Positions 1 to 12,275 of a DNA stretch of 64,000 nt are shown here, piece after piece; position 1 is the first letter of the stretch; each line of letters opens with the position of its first letter. This DNA comes from Hydractinia symbiolongicarpus (lineage: Eukaryota > Cnidaria > Hydrozoa > Anthoathecata > Hydractiniidae): the NCBI RefSeq assembly GCF_029227915.1, contig NC_079875.1, forward strand, positions 10,475,001-10,539,000, read 5' to 3'. The notes beneath the pieces were generated by a model that was not told where the DNA came from, ran no database searches, and saw only the letters and a list, made by a program, of their open reading frames with translations. The position numbers and the translations under genes were made by a program.

Positions 1-3000
1 AAGTTTGTTTTTCGTGTTAGTATATTCCATTCACAGACACAGTTTATATGTGTGTATTATATAAATTAAGAAGAGCTTAGTTAAAAAGAATGTACAAAGC
101 TAAAATATTACTATTTGACATCCCACACGTCTCATAAGCCTAACCAGGTGAGGATTTTGCTACTGGTTTACACCAGTAAAAATTAGTCTCCGAAAAGTTT
201 AGGTGTAAACTGGTTTTTTCTGAATTTTACGTCTGAAGTCTGAGACAATCAGGATAACAAGTTTGCGCACGCCCTCGACGTATAAAACTGGTTTTTAGAA
301 TCTCCGCCTCTCCGAATCGGGGTCAAAATTATAATATAGGGGTCTTGACATCAAAAATCGAATTTCATCACTAAATGCATTGACGTCGTGCTGTAACGTA
401 CAAATAAGACATTTGAGCTGAGTTAGGTAACAATAGTTAGATAACCGTGGAAAAATCTACTTAATAAGGGAAGCAAAAATATCTTGATGACGCTATCATC
501 TTACTTACATTAAAAATTATTTTTTTGAGATTTGTTAACCCAGGGTGATGTAAATTATTTCGAAGTATTTCTAAGTTATTAGATCTCAAACTTAAAAGGG
601 CTATGCTATGGCCACAGTACAACCTCGTTCCTAGGGCGTTTTACCTAATTGATGAAGTTGATAGCGACGAAAATTATCATTGTTAGCCACAGCAATCTAG
701 TTCGCCTATATTATATTACCCGCCTGTCATTGCATTAGCAAGACAAACGAAATGCAGTATATTAAAGTCGAGTGAAATCCGCGGGGTTATCTAATGTATA
801 CAATCATTAAATCAACCGTCAAAGTTATTCAAGTAATATTTAAGGCTACTGACGTAAACTTCGCAAACGCACGATTTTTACGCCACCTCTAATTTTTCCA
901 GTTTCTAAATTTGACCCGGCGCTATTGACTGTGTTTTTCGCCAATGAAAGTAAAAATAACGAAACATCGCTTATTGATAAAATTTGTTGGGTGGAAAAAT
1001 AAAACGGAATGCCTAAAATGTTTAGTATCGGGTTTTCGGAAAATATCATCAGTGCTTTAAAAGAGTAAAATTTAAAAACATTTTTTCTACGTATACACAA
1101 TTAAAAACAATTAGCGTTATTTGCGTGACATGCACGCCATTTCTACAAAGTATTGTTACGACTGCATTTGATTAATTAATGCGGAGTTACGGAACGCAAT
1201 GTATGAGTCTTGCAATTTTTTTCCACAGTAGTAGTTTTTGTGTGCTGCAGACAATGTTTTTCATTTGAAAGCGTGTTCAGAATTGTTTTCTGTATGTTTG
1301 CTTGGCTGTAAATGTTTCTTCGGGTTCTTGTGTTATTTCCATCCCGTATCTACGTTTCTGACCTTGACAGGACATATTTTTAACCTTCTTTATTTTCCTA
1401 TTACAAACAGTTCGTATTTGTTGTCGGTGATAACTTCATAAACATCTTCACAGAGTTTTCGCAGAATGGAATGTTGACCTTTGTTTTAATGTTTTGAAGA
1501 GAAACTCATGTATTATTTGCTCTTTATTCTCCTTATTCGATACTTAAAACAATTTTATTACATTCTCGGTAAAGCAAGTATTCTTCACGTATTTTGTTCT
1601 TTTCGACTTGGAAGTTAGAAGCGATCCTCGTCAAAGGTCACCTCTTATCGCATCATTATTTATATCGTTTCGGTATTTTTGAAGCACAATGGACAGCTAC
1701 TTTTGTTTCCTTGCGGAAAACTTCTGTGCGAATGCTATTGTTTTTAGATTTGCTGCGTGTGTTTAGGAACCTTTCCACGTTAACTTCTAATGTAAACTTC
1801 AATTTTTAATTTCGAGAAGAATAAATCAGGATGGTGTTTGTATTTCTTCTAATAATAGTGTCATCGACGAATCGTTTGTAGAATTTTGGTTTCCGAGACT
1901 AGCCAACATTGGCCTCAAATGTCGTCTGAATAAATGAAAAAATATGTCAGACAATATAACAGAGAATGGGCCTTTCATTGTGCATCCATCTGTTACCATG
2001 CAAAATTTATCTTGAAAGGTAACGTAATTTTGGTTATCAGCTTTAATATCAAGCGCTTAAAAATAATTCGACTACATATTATTGAAAATTTGCGTTTATT
2101 GTATATTTCGCCTCATATGTACTCAATGGGCCTGTGCACTGGGATTTTGCTGAAAAACGACTCGAAATAGTACGAAACTTACTCATCTTCCGGGTCTAAC
2201 AATGGCTTTGCTTTTAGAATATGAAGGAAATCCTGAGTATTTCTAATTATAAAATTGTTTTCTTTACAAAGCGGTTTCCGTCGTTTTACGAAGGCCATTA
2301 CAACAACACGTAGCAACAGCCACAACCCTGCAAATCAAGTCTAAAAATACCCGAAAAAGCATGCATAATTCTCACAGCAACCAAATTTGTTTCCAGAATC
2401 ATTCGTTTGTTTTGTTGGCTATAAAAACAAACAGAACTGGAAAACAGGTTGCTATGCTATAAATACTTTTACATTTATAAGAGAGAAATATTCATTTTTC
2501 TTCCCCCGCTTCCACCCCCCTTTAAAAAGATTCAGTTGTTTTAATATTTTTTTTCTGCAAATATGAAAACCTTTCTCGGAAGGCTTTTCTTAATCAACTT
2601 ACAAGGGGGTCAATTTATAGCCTTAGGAACTAGGTAACCGATAAAAAATCGGGTTAGTGTAGTAAAATATGTTTCTTGTTTAATATAAGCGACGGGAATC
2701 TGTGTTTCATTTATTATGATTCTAAATCTCAATAACAGAAAGGTTTATTATAACAGGAATTATACTTAACACCCCCTAGAAAAAAAGTCGTAAACAACTT
2801 AAATTGATAAACATTTCTTAAAACAGAGTGCTCTATTATCAGGAATGCTAACTTTTGATGGAGGAGAGCTTGTGTTGACATTGTAACTGTTTGCTTTCAA
2901 ATGCTTATGGTGGCAACAACGAAGGATCTGTCAATCAACCAACTTCCTAGAAAGATCTAAATATCAGAAAACCATGGGTTTACAATAATTAGCTATATAT

Positions 3001-3137
3001 ATTCAAAAGCATGTGTCTGCATAATCTGCAGAAGAGTGACGCTTTAAATGTAAATTCTGGAGAACACGGCTTGTCACAACTAAGTTTTACAAAGTGGAAA
3101 CAAATAATGACAGAGAACTAAACGAGTGCAAGGTAAT
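1..3137. other. intergenic, no gene recognised
   Basis: No open frame here looks protein-like. The frames are short, lack family motifs and have A+T-driven composition. A partial inverted similarity sits near 160-215, where a 'CTGGTTTACAC'-type string recurs as 'GTGTAAACTGG'. I saw no RNA gene. Confidence 0.5.
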
Positions 3138-3265
3138 ACACGTTTCCCGAATTGCATGTTTTTTAAAATTTTAGAATTTTGATGTTTTGACTTTAAGGTC
3201 ATATTCTGTATCATTGAATTGGTGTGTGTATACATTTTCAACTTAATTCGACATGTGTAAATGCT
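3138..3265 (+). repeat. dispersed repeat, partner at 45293-45415
   Basis: About 125 bp here matches 45293-45415 at high identity. Shared strings include 'ACACGTTTCCC', 'AATTGGTGTGTGTAT' and 'CTTAATTCGACATGTG'. The partner lies in an intron of the tandem secreted-protein gene. This copy lies about 1.9 kb upstream of the chitin-binding gene. It could be a transposon fragment or a relic of a segmental duplication. No coding capacity is visible. Confidence 0.6.
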
Positions 3266-3711
3266 GTTTTGGTGGTGGTAATGGTTAATGTTACAGCAAA
3301 AGTCTTCTTTATTTTTTTTTTTTTGTACTAATAAGCTTCTGTTTTAAGCAAACGTCAAAATTAAAAAAAAAACCCTGCTTTAACAGGTTGTTTGTTTGAA
3401 TCTAAAGATTTTACATTGTATCAAGTTTTAGGTGAGGATTTTAAAAATCACATTCATTTTGTTAGACAAAGTTGAGAAATAGTGGTGATACATCAAAGAA
3501 AACTAATTCAGAAAAGGTAATTGGAAGAAGAATATTTGTACTTGATTTATTTCTTAGTTTTTAAGGTTAAGAAGCAGCAGTTTACCCTGTTACTTCTGTT
3601 GACACAGTATAAAACCTACTTTCGCTGCTACGCCAACTCTGTAATAGTGAGTACCAGAAGCTAAGTGACACGCATCAGAATTATACTACGCATTTCCTCC
3701 AAAAGCAGCCC

Positions 3712-4004
3712 TTTTTTTAAACACCCTTTCTTTAATAAAGACCCCTCCCCCCCCCCCCCCCTAGTACAATAAAAGGAAAGGCGTTAATTAGAAAGCCCCT
3801 TTGAGCCAACTGATTTAGACGTTGAAGATGCAAATAATGAAGAGAATTTAATTGACTTTGATGAAGAAGAAAATAATTTTTTATATATCCTTAAATATTG
3901 AGGATATTTAAAAAAACGCCTCTCTATTACTAACGTCCCTCACAAATAAACACCCCTTCCCTAAAAATGTAATAAACGCCCAATGTGTTTATTAAAGAAA
4001 ATAC
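3712..4004 (+). repeat. possible decayed DNA-transposon remnant
   Basis: Simple 'TTTAATAAA'-type and 'AAACACCC/AAACGCC' strings occur at both ends. Between them is a C-homopolymer (about 3746-3761) and a short frame around 3800-3900 rich in Asp/Glu (for example DFDEEEN). An acidic tail between related terminal strings would fit the end of a pogo/Tigger-type transposase. The evidence is weak and composition-based. Confidence 0.25.
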
Positions 4005-5093
4005 GATAAGCGTTAGCAAACATCTATCAGAATTCAATAAATTTACTGTAAAAAGGAAAAAAAAACATGATTATAAAATAGCGTGCAGACTTCGTGCTCA
4101 TACAAAACAAGTCTAATAACCTAACAGCGTGTGTCGTTAGCATTATTTCCGCACTTTTTATAAGTCTTGCAGTTCTGGCAACCGTGGGTAAAATTCTACC
4201 CACTGCCAAGCAATAGGTAAGACTTACTTGACATGGTAGAACTGTCTCAATTTCATCTATTTTTTTGTTTATGCATTTGCAACTAAAGAACACAAACGGT
4301 GTTTCTTCTTCTTTATATTATTATGGTTGTAGGAGAATTTTAGCCTTTTTTTATTTATTGTCACTTTTAACAAAATCCAGAAATAGGGAGATCTACTAAT
4401 ATTTATTTAAGCTGCTTAATACACACAGCTGGCTTGATACATGTTTTTTTAATAGAGAACACATAATTCTCAAAGTTAGGATCGTTTATGCTTAATTGTA
4501 ATTTAAAAAAAAGGCTCCGATTATTCATGTGAAATGCTTATAATAAAATTAACTGGGTTGATTTTGGTCACCACGTTTGTTTTTTCCAGACAAGGTACGC
4601 TATTTTAGCTTATAAAGATAAGTAAAGTAATATGATAAAGATTCTTTTCAATAAAACTGCAAGTGCTTAATCATTAGGCTGTTTTGAAATTTGTGAGTAG
4701 TCGTAAATACTATAGTGTTTGTTTATGCCGATTTCGGTGCAACTTGGGAAACGCTAGGTGATATGCGTTCCATATTCTTATTTTTTTACTAAACTTGAGC
4801 CTGTATATGCTTATAAAAGAAAACATGTAGAGCAAAAATATTCTAATCTCTGTTGGATATAATTAAGCGCATAATTCATGATATAGAAACAGAGAGTTTA
4901 TAGTTTAGCATACACATCCCTCAAAGTATAGTAACAACGCTAGTCTTTTTCAAACGTAACATTATAGTTTGTGTCTTTAATCTCCAGAAATATCGAGGCC
5001 TGCTACCATTTCGTGTATACAGCTAGCAAATACTGTAACAAAGCTTGTCTTTGATGGATTTAACTATATTTTGTAGAATCAATCATTCTGAAA

Positions 5094-7088
5094 ATGATAG
5101 GCCGTGCAAAAGAGATGCTGCTGATCATGCTGCTAGTTAAAAATGTGTTTGCTTCAGGAAATAGTAAGTTTGGTTTTGTAAGTTATATTAAGGGAATGAA
5201 ATTCAAAAAAAGAAATAAATAAAAAATAATAATTTTATCACACAAATTAGAACAGGGCGTACATAATAATAAAACTTAATTTAAAAGTTACTTTTATTTC
5301 ACCGGAATGAAACTGTACTAGAATGTATAAAAACTGAGCCTTTATGGTAGCTACTTTGAATGCAAAATTTCTGCATTTATTTACTATGTAGAATTAGCAC
5401 TCCTGAAGCAACATCACCACCGCTTTAGAGTTTATTAAACGTTCAATATTATGTGTTTTCGGGAACATTTTGAAAGTGGATACTGGAAAAAATGGAGGAG
5501 GGAGGGGGAGCTGAATCATGTATATGGGCTACTTTTGTCATTTTCCAGTGTATTATTTGTGATTTATAGAAACAATAGATTGCACCAAATACGATTATAA
5601 ATACTTCGCTATACCTGATATTCTCTCAATGCTGATATGTTATAACCACACAAAACATATTGTCAATTGTCCTCCAAAGCAATTGTATGTTCCTGGATAC
5701 CCACATTGCACGAGTGCCGAGAAATACAGTAAGTTATGTCACCCAATTCTTTTTTATTTCTTTTTTGTCGGCGAAGAATACATAGAATTTTGGCAAGACA
5801 TTAAATACTTAAATAGGAATAAAACACTAAGAAGTACATCAGGCAATGGAGGTATAAAAGAAGTTCTTTTATACCTCTATGATTAGTCAATGCATTTAGC
5901 TTCTGTTCAAGTGAAACAACCCAAGCGTTCAATAGTTAGAAATAATCTTGTTGTGGCTAGTAGAACCTTTTTTATATTAAATTGATTATTGAAATGGCAT
6001 TATAATTCTACAAAAAATAGGTTATCGGGAAAACACCGGGTTAAGGCTAGTCGGGGAACGTTTTACTCAACAGGGAATAGAGTTAGCTGCTTTCCTCCGA
6101 ATTAATTTGCATTTGCAAGTTAAAAAATAACTATATATCCAATTGTTTTAGAAAGAAAAATTCCTGTGCATTTTCTTTATCAATTGATATAAAAACAAGT
6201 CACTTGACTTAGTAGAAGCAAGAAGTGAATATTTCATTTAAAAATAAACCCGTTGTAAAGTTGTCAGAGATTTAAATTTTTAGTCGGGAATTAAGTTCGT
6301 CGAGAAAATTATTGGTTGGCGAAAAAGTTTTTTTATCGCCTCTCAAAACGCGTTAATGAACATTCTAAATTCTCTTTTTTTTATAGTTTGTTCTCTTTCT
6401 GGAGCTACGCTTTCAAATCAACCGAGATGTGCAATCCATAAATGCAAGACAATACCTTAGTTCAGACTTTTTTAGTTTTTGAAATTTGTGTGCAGTTTGC
6501 ATGAAAAAAGACATATTAAAGGCTTTTAATTTTGTGTCAAAGACAACAATCAATAATCAACGAGCAGTCTCGAGTTTTAAAACTTTACTTTAAAATCACT
6601 ACGTTACCTTATGACAAACGCAGAAAGTAAATCCCACTTAATAAGCGAGCGTTAGTTCAGAATTTTTAGTATTGAATGGTGCTGTTAACGAATAAAAATG
6701 CTGTTCGTTTTAATCAGTTTGATGCACTTAACCACATATGAGTTTATAAGGAAGTGTTCCTTATAAGCTCATATGTGGTTAAGTGCATCAAACTGATCTT
6801 GATTTTAGCAATTTAACATAGCTTAAGAAAAACATGTTTTCTTTTTTATTAACGTGGTGTTTATATATATATATTTTAATTTATGTAGAAAACAACCAAA
6901 ACGATTTGTGTTTGGCGCGAAAAAAGAAATTGGGCAACATTCAAAATCCTTGGAACTGTCATAGCTTCCTCACTTGCGTTCATGGCATTTCGACTGGGGA
7001 AAGACCTTGTCAGGATAAATCACTCGTTTACAACCCGTACAAAGACCAATGCCAGTACTCTTATCAGTACAAATGTCAACAAGCATAA
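5094..7088 (+). CDS. secreted two-module chitin-binding (type 2, CBM14-like) protein
   Basis: Three exons are inferred: 5094-5163, 5570-5728 and 6889-7088. All junctions are GT-AG and phase 1, giving 142 aa. Exon 1 encodes an ATG-initiated signal peptide (hydrophobic run MLLIMLLVKNVFASG). Exon 2 carries a cysteine module with spacing C...C...C-P-P...C (ends near CTSAEKY). Exon 3 carries a second module (C...NPWNCHSFLTC...C...YNPYKDQCQY...C) ending at TAA. The aromatic/Cys pattern, with 'F/Y-N-P' before a late Cys, is that of type-2 chitin-binding (peritrophin-A) modules. From the family, such secreted proteins bind chitin in cuticle, perisarc or mucus layers. No catalytic domain is present. 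The start could lie after an upstream non-coding exon, because an AG acceptor-like site occurs at about 5075. Exon boundaries are by eye. An alternative terminal exon may exist at 6387. Confidence 0.72.
5849..5877. repeat. short perfect hairpin in intron 2
   Basis: Two 14-bp arms (GAGGTATAAAAGAA and its exact complement) are separated by one base. It is within intron 2 of the chitin-binding gene, 120 bp after the donor. Confidence 0.7.
6387..6460 (+). other. candidate alternative terminal exon of the chitin-binding gene
   Basis: A pyrimidine-rich tract followed by TTATAG precedes 6387. Joined in phase 1 to exon 2 (end 5728), it reads a short cysteine-containing tail (ICSLSGATLSNQPRCAIHKC...) and stops at TAG 6458-6460. 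Use of this exon would make a one-module isoform lacking the second chitin-binding domain. The phase match and the acceptor quality are the only support. Confidence 0.3.
6713..6797. repeat. near-perfect 41-bp-arm hairpin
   Basis: Arms 6713-6753 and 6757-6797 are inverted copies with a single mismatch and a 3-base loop (GTG). It sits in the last intron of the chitin-binding gene, about 90 bp before exon 3. So little arm divergence implies a recent origin or conversion between the arms. Confidence 0.9.
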
Positions 7089-8232
7089 TTTAGTTGATTA
7101 TACATCTGACTTGTATTGTAAATATTTTGAGCCTTACTTTTTTAAAAGTTGTACAATATTAAAAAAATAGTTTTATTGTGTGTTTGGCTGTGGTAAACGT
7201 GCCAATAGTAACTTTTGTAGTTCTGAAAAAAATTTTAGTAATGTGGTTTGACACACAGTATCCACGATACAAGTACAGCGAAGTTTTCAAAAAAGTTTTA
7301 TAGGATAAAAAGTATTTCCAGCCTTTAACGGAATATGGTATTGCGCATACAACGACCAAAACTAATTGGTCCTGGAAATTCAAAGTTACCAAAGCAAACA
7401 CCCAGGTGATTGTATTTATAACCTAAAGCGCTTCTCCACTGTTTTTAAATTTGTCCGTTTTTTGGTGCAAACAGACATAATCTTTTCTCAACTACTACCA
7501 ACCATGCAAAAAAACGAGAGAAACCTTTTACATTTAATTAAGTTAAATGGCTGAGCTTCTTCATCGTTCGCGCAGATGTCATGCTGACAAGATGACAGAA
7601 TGTCATAAGTCAACTTTCAGGCTAAAGGCTTTGCTTATTCTCATTTTTTCACATGAATTACAAACGTATTCCGCACATAAAAAATGTGTTCATTCCAATT
7701 CAGCGGATTGTTCAATTTTTAAGCCAATAAAAAGGCAATTTTTTTTTGGAATTGCAGTGATTGTGGTTTTTTTTTTCAATGAGATGATTGATTCAAATTT
7801 GATTTTTTAACTTAGTTGTGTGATAGATTTTATTGCAGCACTACCTCGCACTGTCTGCGCTGTTGTCTAATTCTTTTATTGGTTTATTTATTTATTTCAT
7901 AGCCCCATATACGCAATTAAAACTAAGTATGATGAAAATAGTTATTACAAATTTAAGTATTTTGCTGAACAAAGTAAACTCAGGAGAAATAGAACTCTTA
8001 CAAATTTGCTTTACTGTAAATTTTAGCAGATTCAGATTGATTTAAATAGAAATTTATTTCATAATAGTTCTTATAGTGAGTTTGGAACCTTTTCTACGTT
8101 AAAACAGGATCGTTTAAAACAAAAAGAGTGTGTTATATGCGTTTACAAAATGATTTTGGGGGGGGGGGGGGGGGGGGATGAAATGGAGGGGACATATCTT
8201 GATTGTACAGCAAATCTGAGGTATAACACCTA
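7089..8232. other. 3' flank of chitin-binding gene, no further gene
   Basis: AT-rich. An ATTAAA-type polyadenylation signal lies near 7157, about 70 bp after the stop codon. Short open frames have no recognisable motif. A run of about 21 G occurs at 8157-8177. Confidence 0.5.
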
Positions 8233-8430
8233 GTGAGAACTTACCGGCTCTATTACAGGAAGACAAGAAACTCTTGTTATCTTCTGAGGTTACCTAAAGT
8301 CAAACTTGAATTAGGAAAACAGTCTTTTGCTTATGCAGGAGCTAAAATATTTAACGATCTTCTACTAGGTATTAGAAAAGTGGAATCTTACAGTCAATTT
8401 ACAATTGAAATAAGAAAACGTTTTAACTGA
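8233..8430 (+). pseudogene. LINE retrotransposon ORF2 C-terminal fragment
   Basis: The frame reads TRNSCYLLRLPKV, then GKQSFAYAGAKIFNDLL, then a Phe/Lys-rich end and a TAA at 8430. The order 'TR..., K-Q-S-F-Y-G-A-K-x-x-N-L' is the typical extreme C-terminus of non-LTR retrotransposon reverse-transcriptase proteins (CR1/jockey-like). No polymerase motifs are present, so this is a 5'-truncated fragment. The upstream limit is unclear because the frame is open only from about 8233. The sequence from 8431 to 8659 would then be its 3' UTR. Confidence 0.6.
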
Positions 8431-8659
8431 TTTTGTATGTATTTGTTAATACATTTTTAGATTGTTTTTATCCATAGCTACCATCCTCTATCCCAGGATC
8501 CTTTTTCCACTTACTCTAGATCTCAAGAGGAAAATGGCCCTAAGAGCAGGGTTGGTTTTTACCCACTAACCTTTTAAGTTTTACTTTATACTTTTATGTC
8601 CACAGGACTAGCATTGATAACAGTAGTAAATTTTATATAAAATTTTATGTAGCTGACGC

Positions 8660-9490
8660 TTTGTATCCTGTTTAAATATTCTAATAATAATAATAATCAA
8701 ATGAGAATGATGAACTTGCTGTAGAGCATAATTGCAAATAGTTTACACGGAAATTATTACTCCCTTGAAATCACTCTTTTATGAATGGGGCAGTACTTTT
8801 TTTCCCAGTAAAAACTAACTCCTTTGAATGGGGGACATTCCATTGCAAATTCAAATGTGCGATCTTCTTTTCTTCATAATTTTTGTTTATATTTTTTATA
8901 CTTTGTTTTATCGATTCTCTAATCTTAAGCAGTTCTTTTTCTACGTTTTCCTAGAGTGTCAAGCTCCAGTTTTACTTTGTTTGGTACGATTTTTAAACTT
9001 AATTGTTTATTTTATCTACAACAAAATACTTTTTTTACTTTATCCGATAAGTTCTTAAGCAAGGTCAAAATATGGTAATTCTATTCTTTAAAGCTCTAAT
9101 AATCTATTATTTATTTTATTTATGAATTTTTAAGCTCAAGCAGTTCATGTTTTCCAGATTTTATAAAATTTCAAGCTTTGAAAAGTTTTTTCTCTCTCGT
9201 GATTAGTTAGCTATAATCATTTTGTTTCTAAACTCAAAACCGATTGTACATTTTTGTATTTTGTTAAATTTATTTCCTATTTATTTTATTACAGTTTTTC
9301 GTTGTAAGGTTGTAGTTATCGTGAGAAAATAGATTATCAAATGATCTTGAAATGATTATCCTAAAGTCAAGTTCAGCTGCATATATGAAAACTTTTTGTA
9401 TTGACATTTCTTTAAACAACTTTTGCTTTTTATAAAAGCTTGTATATATATAAATGTTATTGGTCCCACTGAAAAAGAGAAGCCAGACCC
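8660..9490 (+). repeat. left copy of ~0.83-kb direct repeat
   Basis: Starts TTTGTATCCTGTTTAAAT and ends GAAGCCAGACCC. It matches 9883-10726 nearly throughout with small indels, and includes a short (TAA)n run. The two copies flank a LINE-derived coding fragment. Either the pair was made by a tandem duplication of about 1.22 kb, or the repeats are LTR-like or 3'-UTR ends of two adjacent insertions. Confidence 0.9.
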
Positions 9491-9898
9491 TGGAATGAAG
9501 AAAAAAGTAATGTGCAAAATTTGATCAATAAAAAGAAGAAAGAATACTATAAAAACAAAATAACAGAAAACACAGGCAAGCCTAAGGAACTATGGAAGAC
9601 TCTAAAGTCTATGGGACTTGACAACTCAAAGAAGTCAGATCCGAACTACTGTCTAAAGGATGAGAATGCCTTACATTTTGATACAAAATCAAAACTAGAG
9701 ATATTTAAGAACTTTTTCTCTGGTCTAGCAGATGGGCTGCTTCAAAATCTTCCTAAGCCCTCAAATAGATTTGGGATAAATGCTGTCATCTCATATTACA
9801 AATCGCTAAACATTGGAAACAAGATATTCAATTTTCAGCAAGTCTTAGAAGAAGCTGTGCTGAATTTGCTGAATGATACTAGTTTGTATCCTGTTTAA
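9491..9898 (+). pseudogene. LINE ORF2 linker fragment (between endonuclease and reverse transcriptase)
   Basis: The frame reads WNEEKSNVQNLINKKKKEYY, then KITENTGKPKELWKTLKSMG, and ends at a TAA inside the right-hand repeat. The 'KKK-x-YY-x-x-K-I, PKELWKTLKSLG' string is characteristic of the region between the APE endonuclease and the reverse transcriptase of non-LTR retrotransposons. The reading breaks off where the reverse-transcriptase domain should begin (after VLNLLNDTS). The open frame continues upstream into the left repeat, so the repeat end may itself be LINE coding sequence (KREARP before WNEE). It is a fragment and not functional. Confidence 0.65.
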
Positions 9899-10726
9899 AT
9901 ATTCTAATAATAATAATAATCAAATGAGAATGATGAACTTGCTGTAGAGCATAATTGCAAATAGTTTACACGGAAATTATTACTCCCTTGAAATCACTCT
10001 TTTATGAATGGGGCAGTACTTTTTTTCCCAGTAAAAACTAACTCCTTTGAATGGGGGACATTCCATTGCAAATTCGAATGTGTGATCTTCCTTTCTTCAT
10101 AATTTTTGTTTATATTTTTTATACTTTGTTTTATCGATTCTGTAATCTTAAGCAGTTCTTTTTCTACGTTTTCTTAGAGTGTCAAGCTCCAGTTTTACTT
10201 TGTTTGATACATCTTTAAATCTAATCGTTTATTTATCTACAACAAAATACTATTTTTTACTTTATCCGATAAGTTCTTAAGCTCAAGGTCAAAAGATGGT
10301 AATTTTATTCTTTAAAGCTCTGATAATCTATTATTTATTTCATTTATGAATTTTTAAGCTCAAGCAGTTCATGTTTTCCAGATTTTATAAAATTTCAAGC
10401 TTTGAAAAGTTTTTTCTCTCGTGATTTTGTTTGTAAACTATATATTAGCTATAATCATTTTGTTTGTAAACTCAAAACCGATTGTACTCTTTTATTTTGT
10501 TAAGGTTGTAGTTATCGTGAGAAAATAGATTATCAAATGATCTTGAAATGATTATTCTAAAGTCAAGTTCAGCTGCATATATATGATTGGCTATTTATAA
10601 GAAATAATTAAAATCATTTTCATTCTGAAAGCTTTTTGTATTGACATTTTTTTAAACAACTCTTGCTTCTTATAAAAGCTTTTATAGAGATTTTAATGGT
10701 CCCACTGAAAAAGAGAAGCCAGACCC
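9883..10726 (+). repeat. right copy of ~0.83-kb direct repeat
   Basis: Same beginning and end as 8660-9490, with small insertions (for example around 10430-10450 and 10580-10620). The sequence after 10726 differs from that after 9490. This copy therefore marks a truncated second unit if the arrangement arose by tandem duplication. Confidence 0.9.
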
Positions 10727-11109
10727 ACCCCACTGGATTTTAACTCTTTCGGTAGTCCCCCGTAAGTTCTCTTAATAAACTCTTTTTAAAAAAACAGCAT
10801 AATAATGGTCAAGATGGGGGAGTAAAAATTTTCTGCGGGGAGTAATAATTTTCTGGTAAATAGATACTCCCGGTAAATAGAAACTCCAGGGAAAAGATTT
10901 GACCACGTTATGGCACAAAAAAGAGGCAAAATTTCCCTTACCATTAAAAAATCAGCTCTTATCTGTCTTGAACGTACTTGTTCAGTAAAGGCTGACTGTG
11001 AATGTACGGAAGATTCCACTTTTTTTAGCCAAGTATGGTTCTTGCAAAAAGTGAAAAAAGAAAAATCGGTTTTCGTTAAGTAAAATCTGTCTGAGAATTT
11101 TAGTCTCCA

Positions 11110-11425
11110 ATTAGACAATTTTTCCGGGTTTAACCCGAAAATCGGGAAAAAGCGGATTTTTGTGCAATTTTTGACCTTTATTCATACAGACTATATAAAA
11201 ACCAGAAAATGTGTTAAATAACATTTATTTGGCTGTCAGAAACTTCAAACGAATCCAAAAATTCGCTATAGAACGTGAATAATTGAATATTTAGCAGATA
11301 GTGGTATATTTGACAAATCTCAAGCTCCCGATGGTGTCAGAGAAAAAAGTGCTGACATAAGCAAAAGTTTATTGCTGCCATTTTGTTTCTTTCATGACTT
11401 ACTATAGGTATGACTAATGAATTTT
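11110..11425 (+). mobile_element. degenerate fragment of the piggyBac-like element family
   Basis: Resembles the middle of the 33377-34120 element. Shared strings include 'ACCCGAAAATCGG', 'TTTCAGAAACTT'-like text, 'AAAATTCGCT', 'GCAGATAGTGG' and 'GTGCTGAC'. Terminal repeats and TTAA sites are not recognisable, and divergence is much higher than between the other two copies. Confidence 0.6.
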
Positions 11426-12275
11426 ATATCTTTTAATAATGTGCAGTCAAAGTTTGAAGATTTTAACTTATGTATTTTTGAAGATATTATGTTTTAAAAT
11501 AAGGACAATTTTTGACAAATTTACTCTGGCAATTTGGATAATCGAGGCAATTAAAGTTTTTTAAAAATCTCAATCTGAGAAGATGTTTAATCAAATTTTA
11601 TAAAAACGATAACCCCTATTAGTCTAGATAGATAGCCTTTTTCTAGTACCATCACCTTAAATGGGATGTCTGTTCATTCATTGTTGATAGAGTAATGGTT
11701 TAGACACATGTTTGGTATATTCATTATTTCTAAAAAGTTCTGGTTTGCTTTAAAAATTACTTATTGGAGATAAAAACAAATCAAATACTCCATAAGAAAA
11801 TATAAAATTTAATTTTTTTTACCAGGTAGCTTTAAATCTACATTTTTGTTTTTCAGTAACGTCCGTCTTTTTTTTTGGTGTGAAGAGTAATGAAAAAAAT
11901 AAAATGTCTTGATTAAAAATTATTAAAAGTGTTTCGTGAAATCGTGAAAGTTGTAAAGAAAAAGAATGCAAAAATATGCAAACTTGCGTCCGCAGATAGA
12001 TGATCAGTTTTATAATAAACTAGTTATCACACTTTTCTCGAAAAATATCTTTTTTCGAGTTTTTTTTCAATTTTTAGGTCTAATAACATAAAAGCCCAAA
12101 AACATATTTCAGATATTTTTCTAGACGCTGTGCCATAACAACAACGTATTAAAATGGTTCGTAAGTCGTACATAATATCACATTATTAATTATTGGAAGA
12201 TAACCAATCCAAGAAAATTCAAATTTTCATTATCGTTCGTTCAATAAACTTAATAAACATTTAATTGTGGTGTCA
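11426..12275. other. intergenic, no gene recognised
   Basis: AT-rich sequence downstream of the minus-strand ankyrin pseudogene. No coding frame or structured RNA was recognised. Confidence 0.4.
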
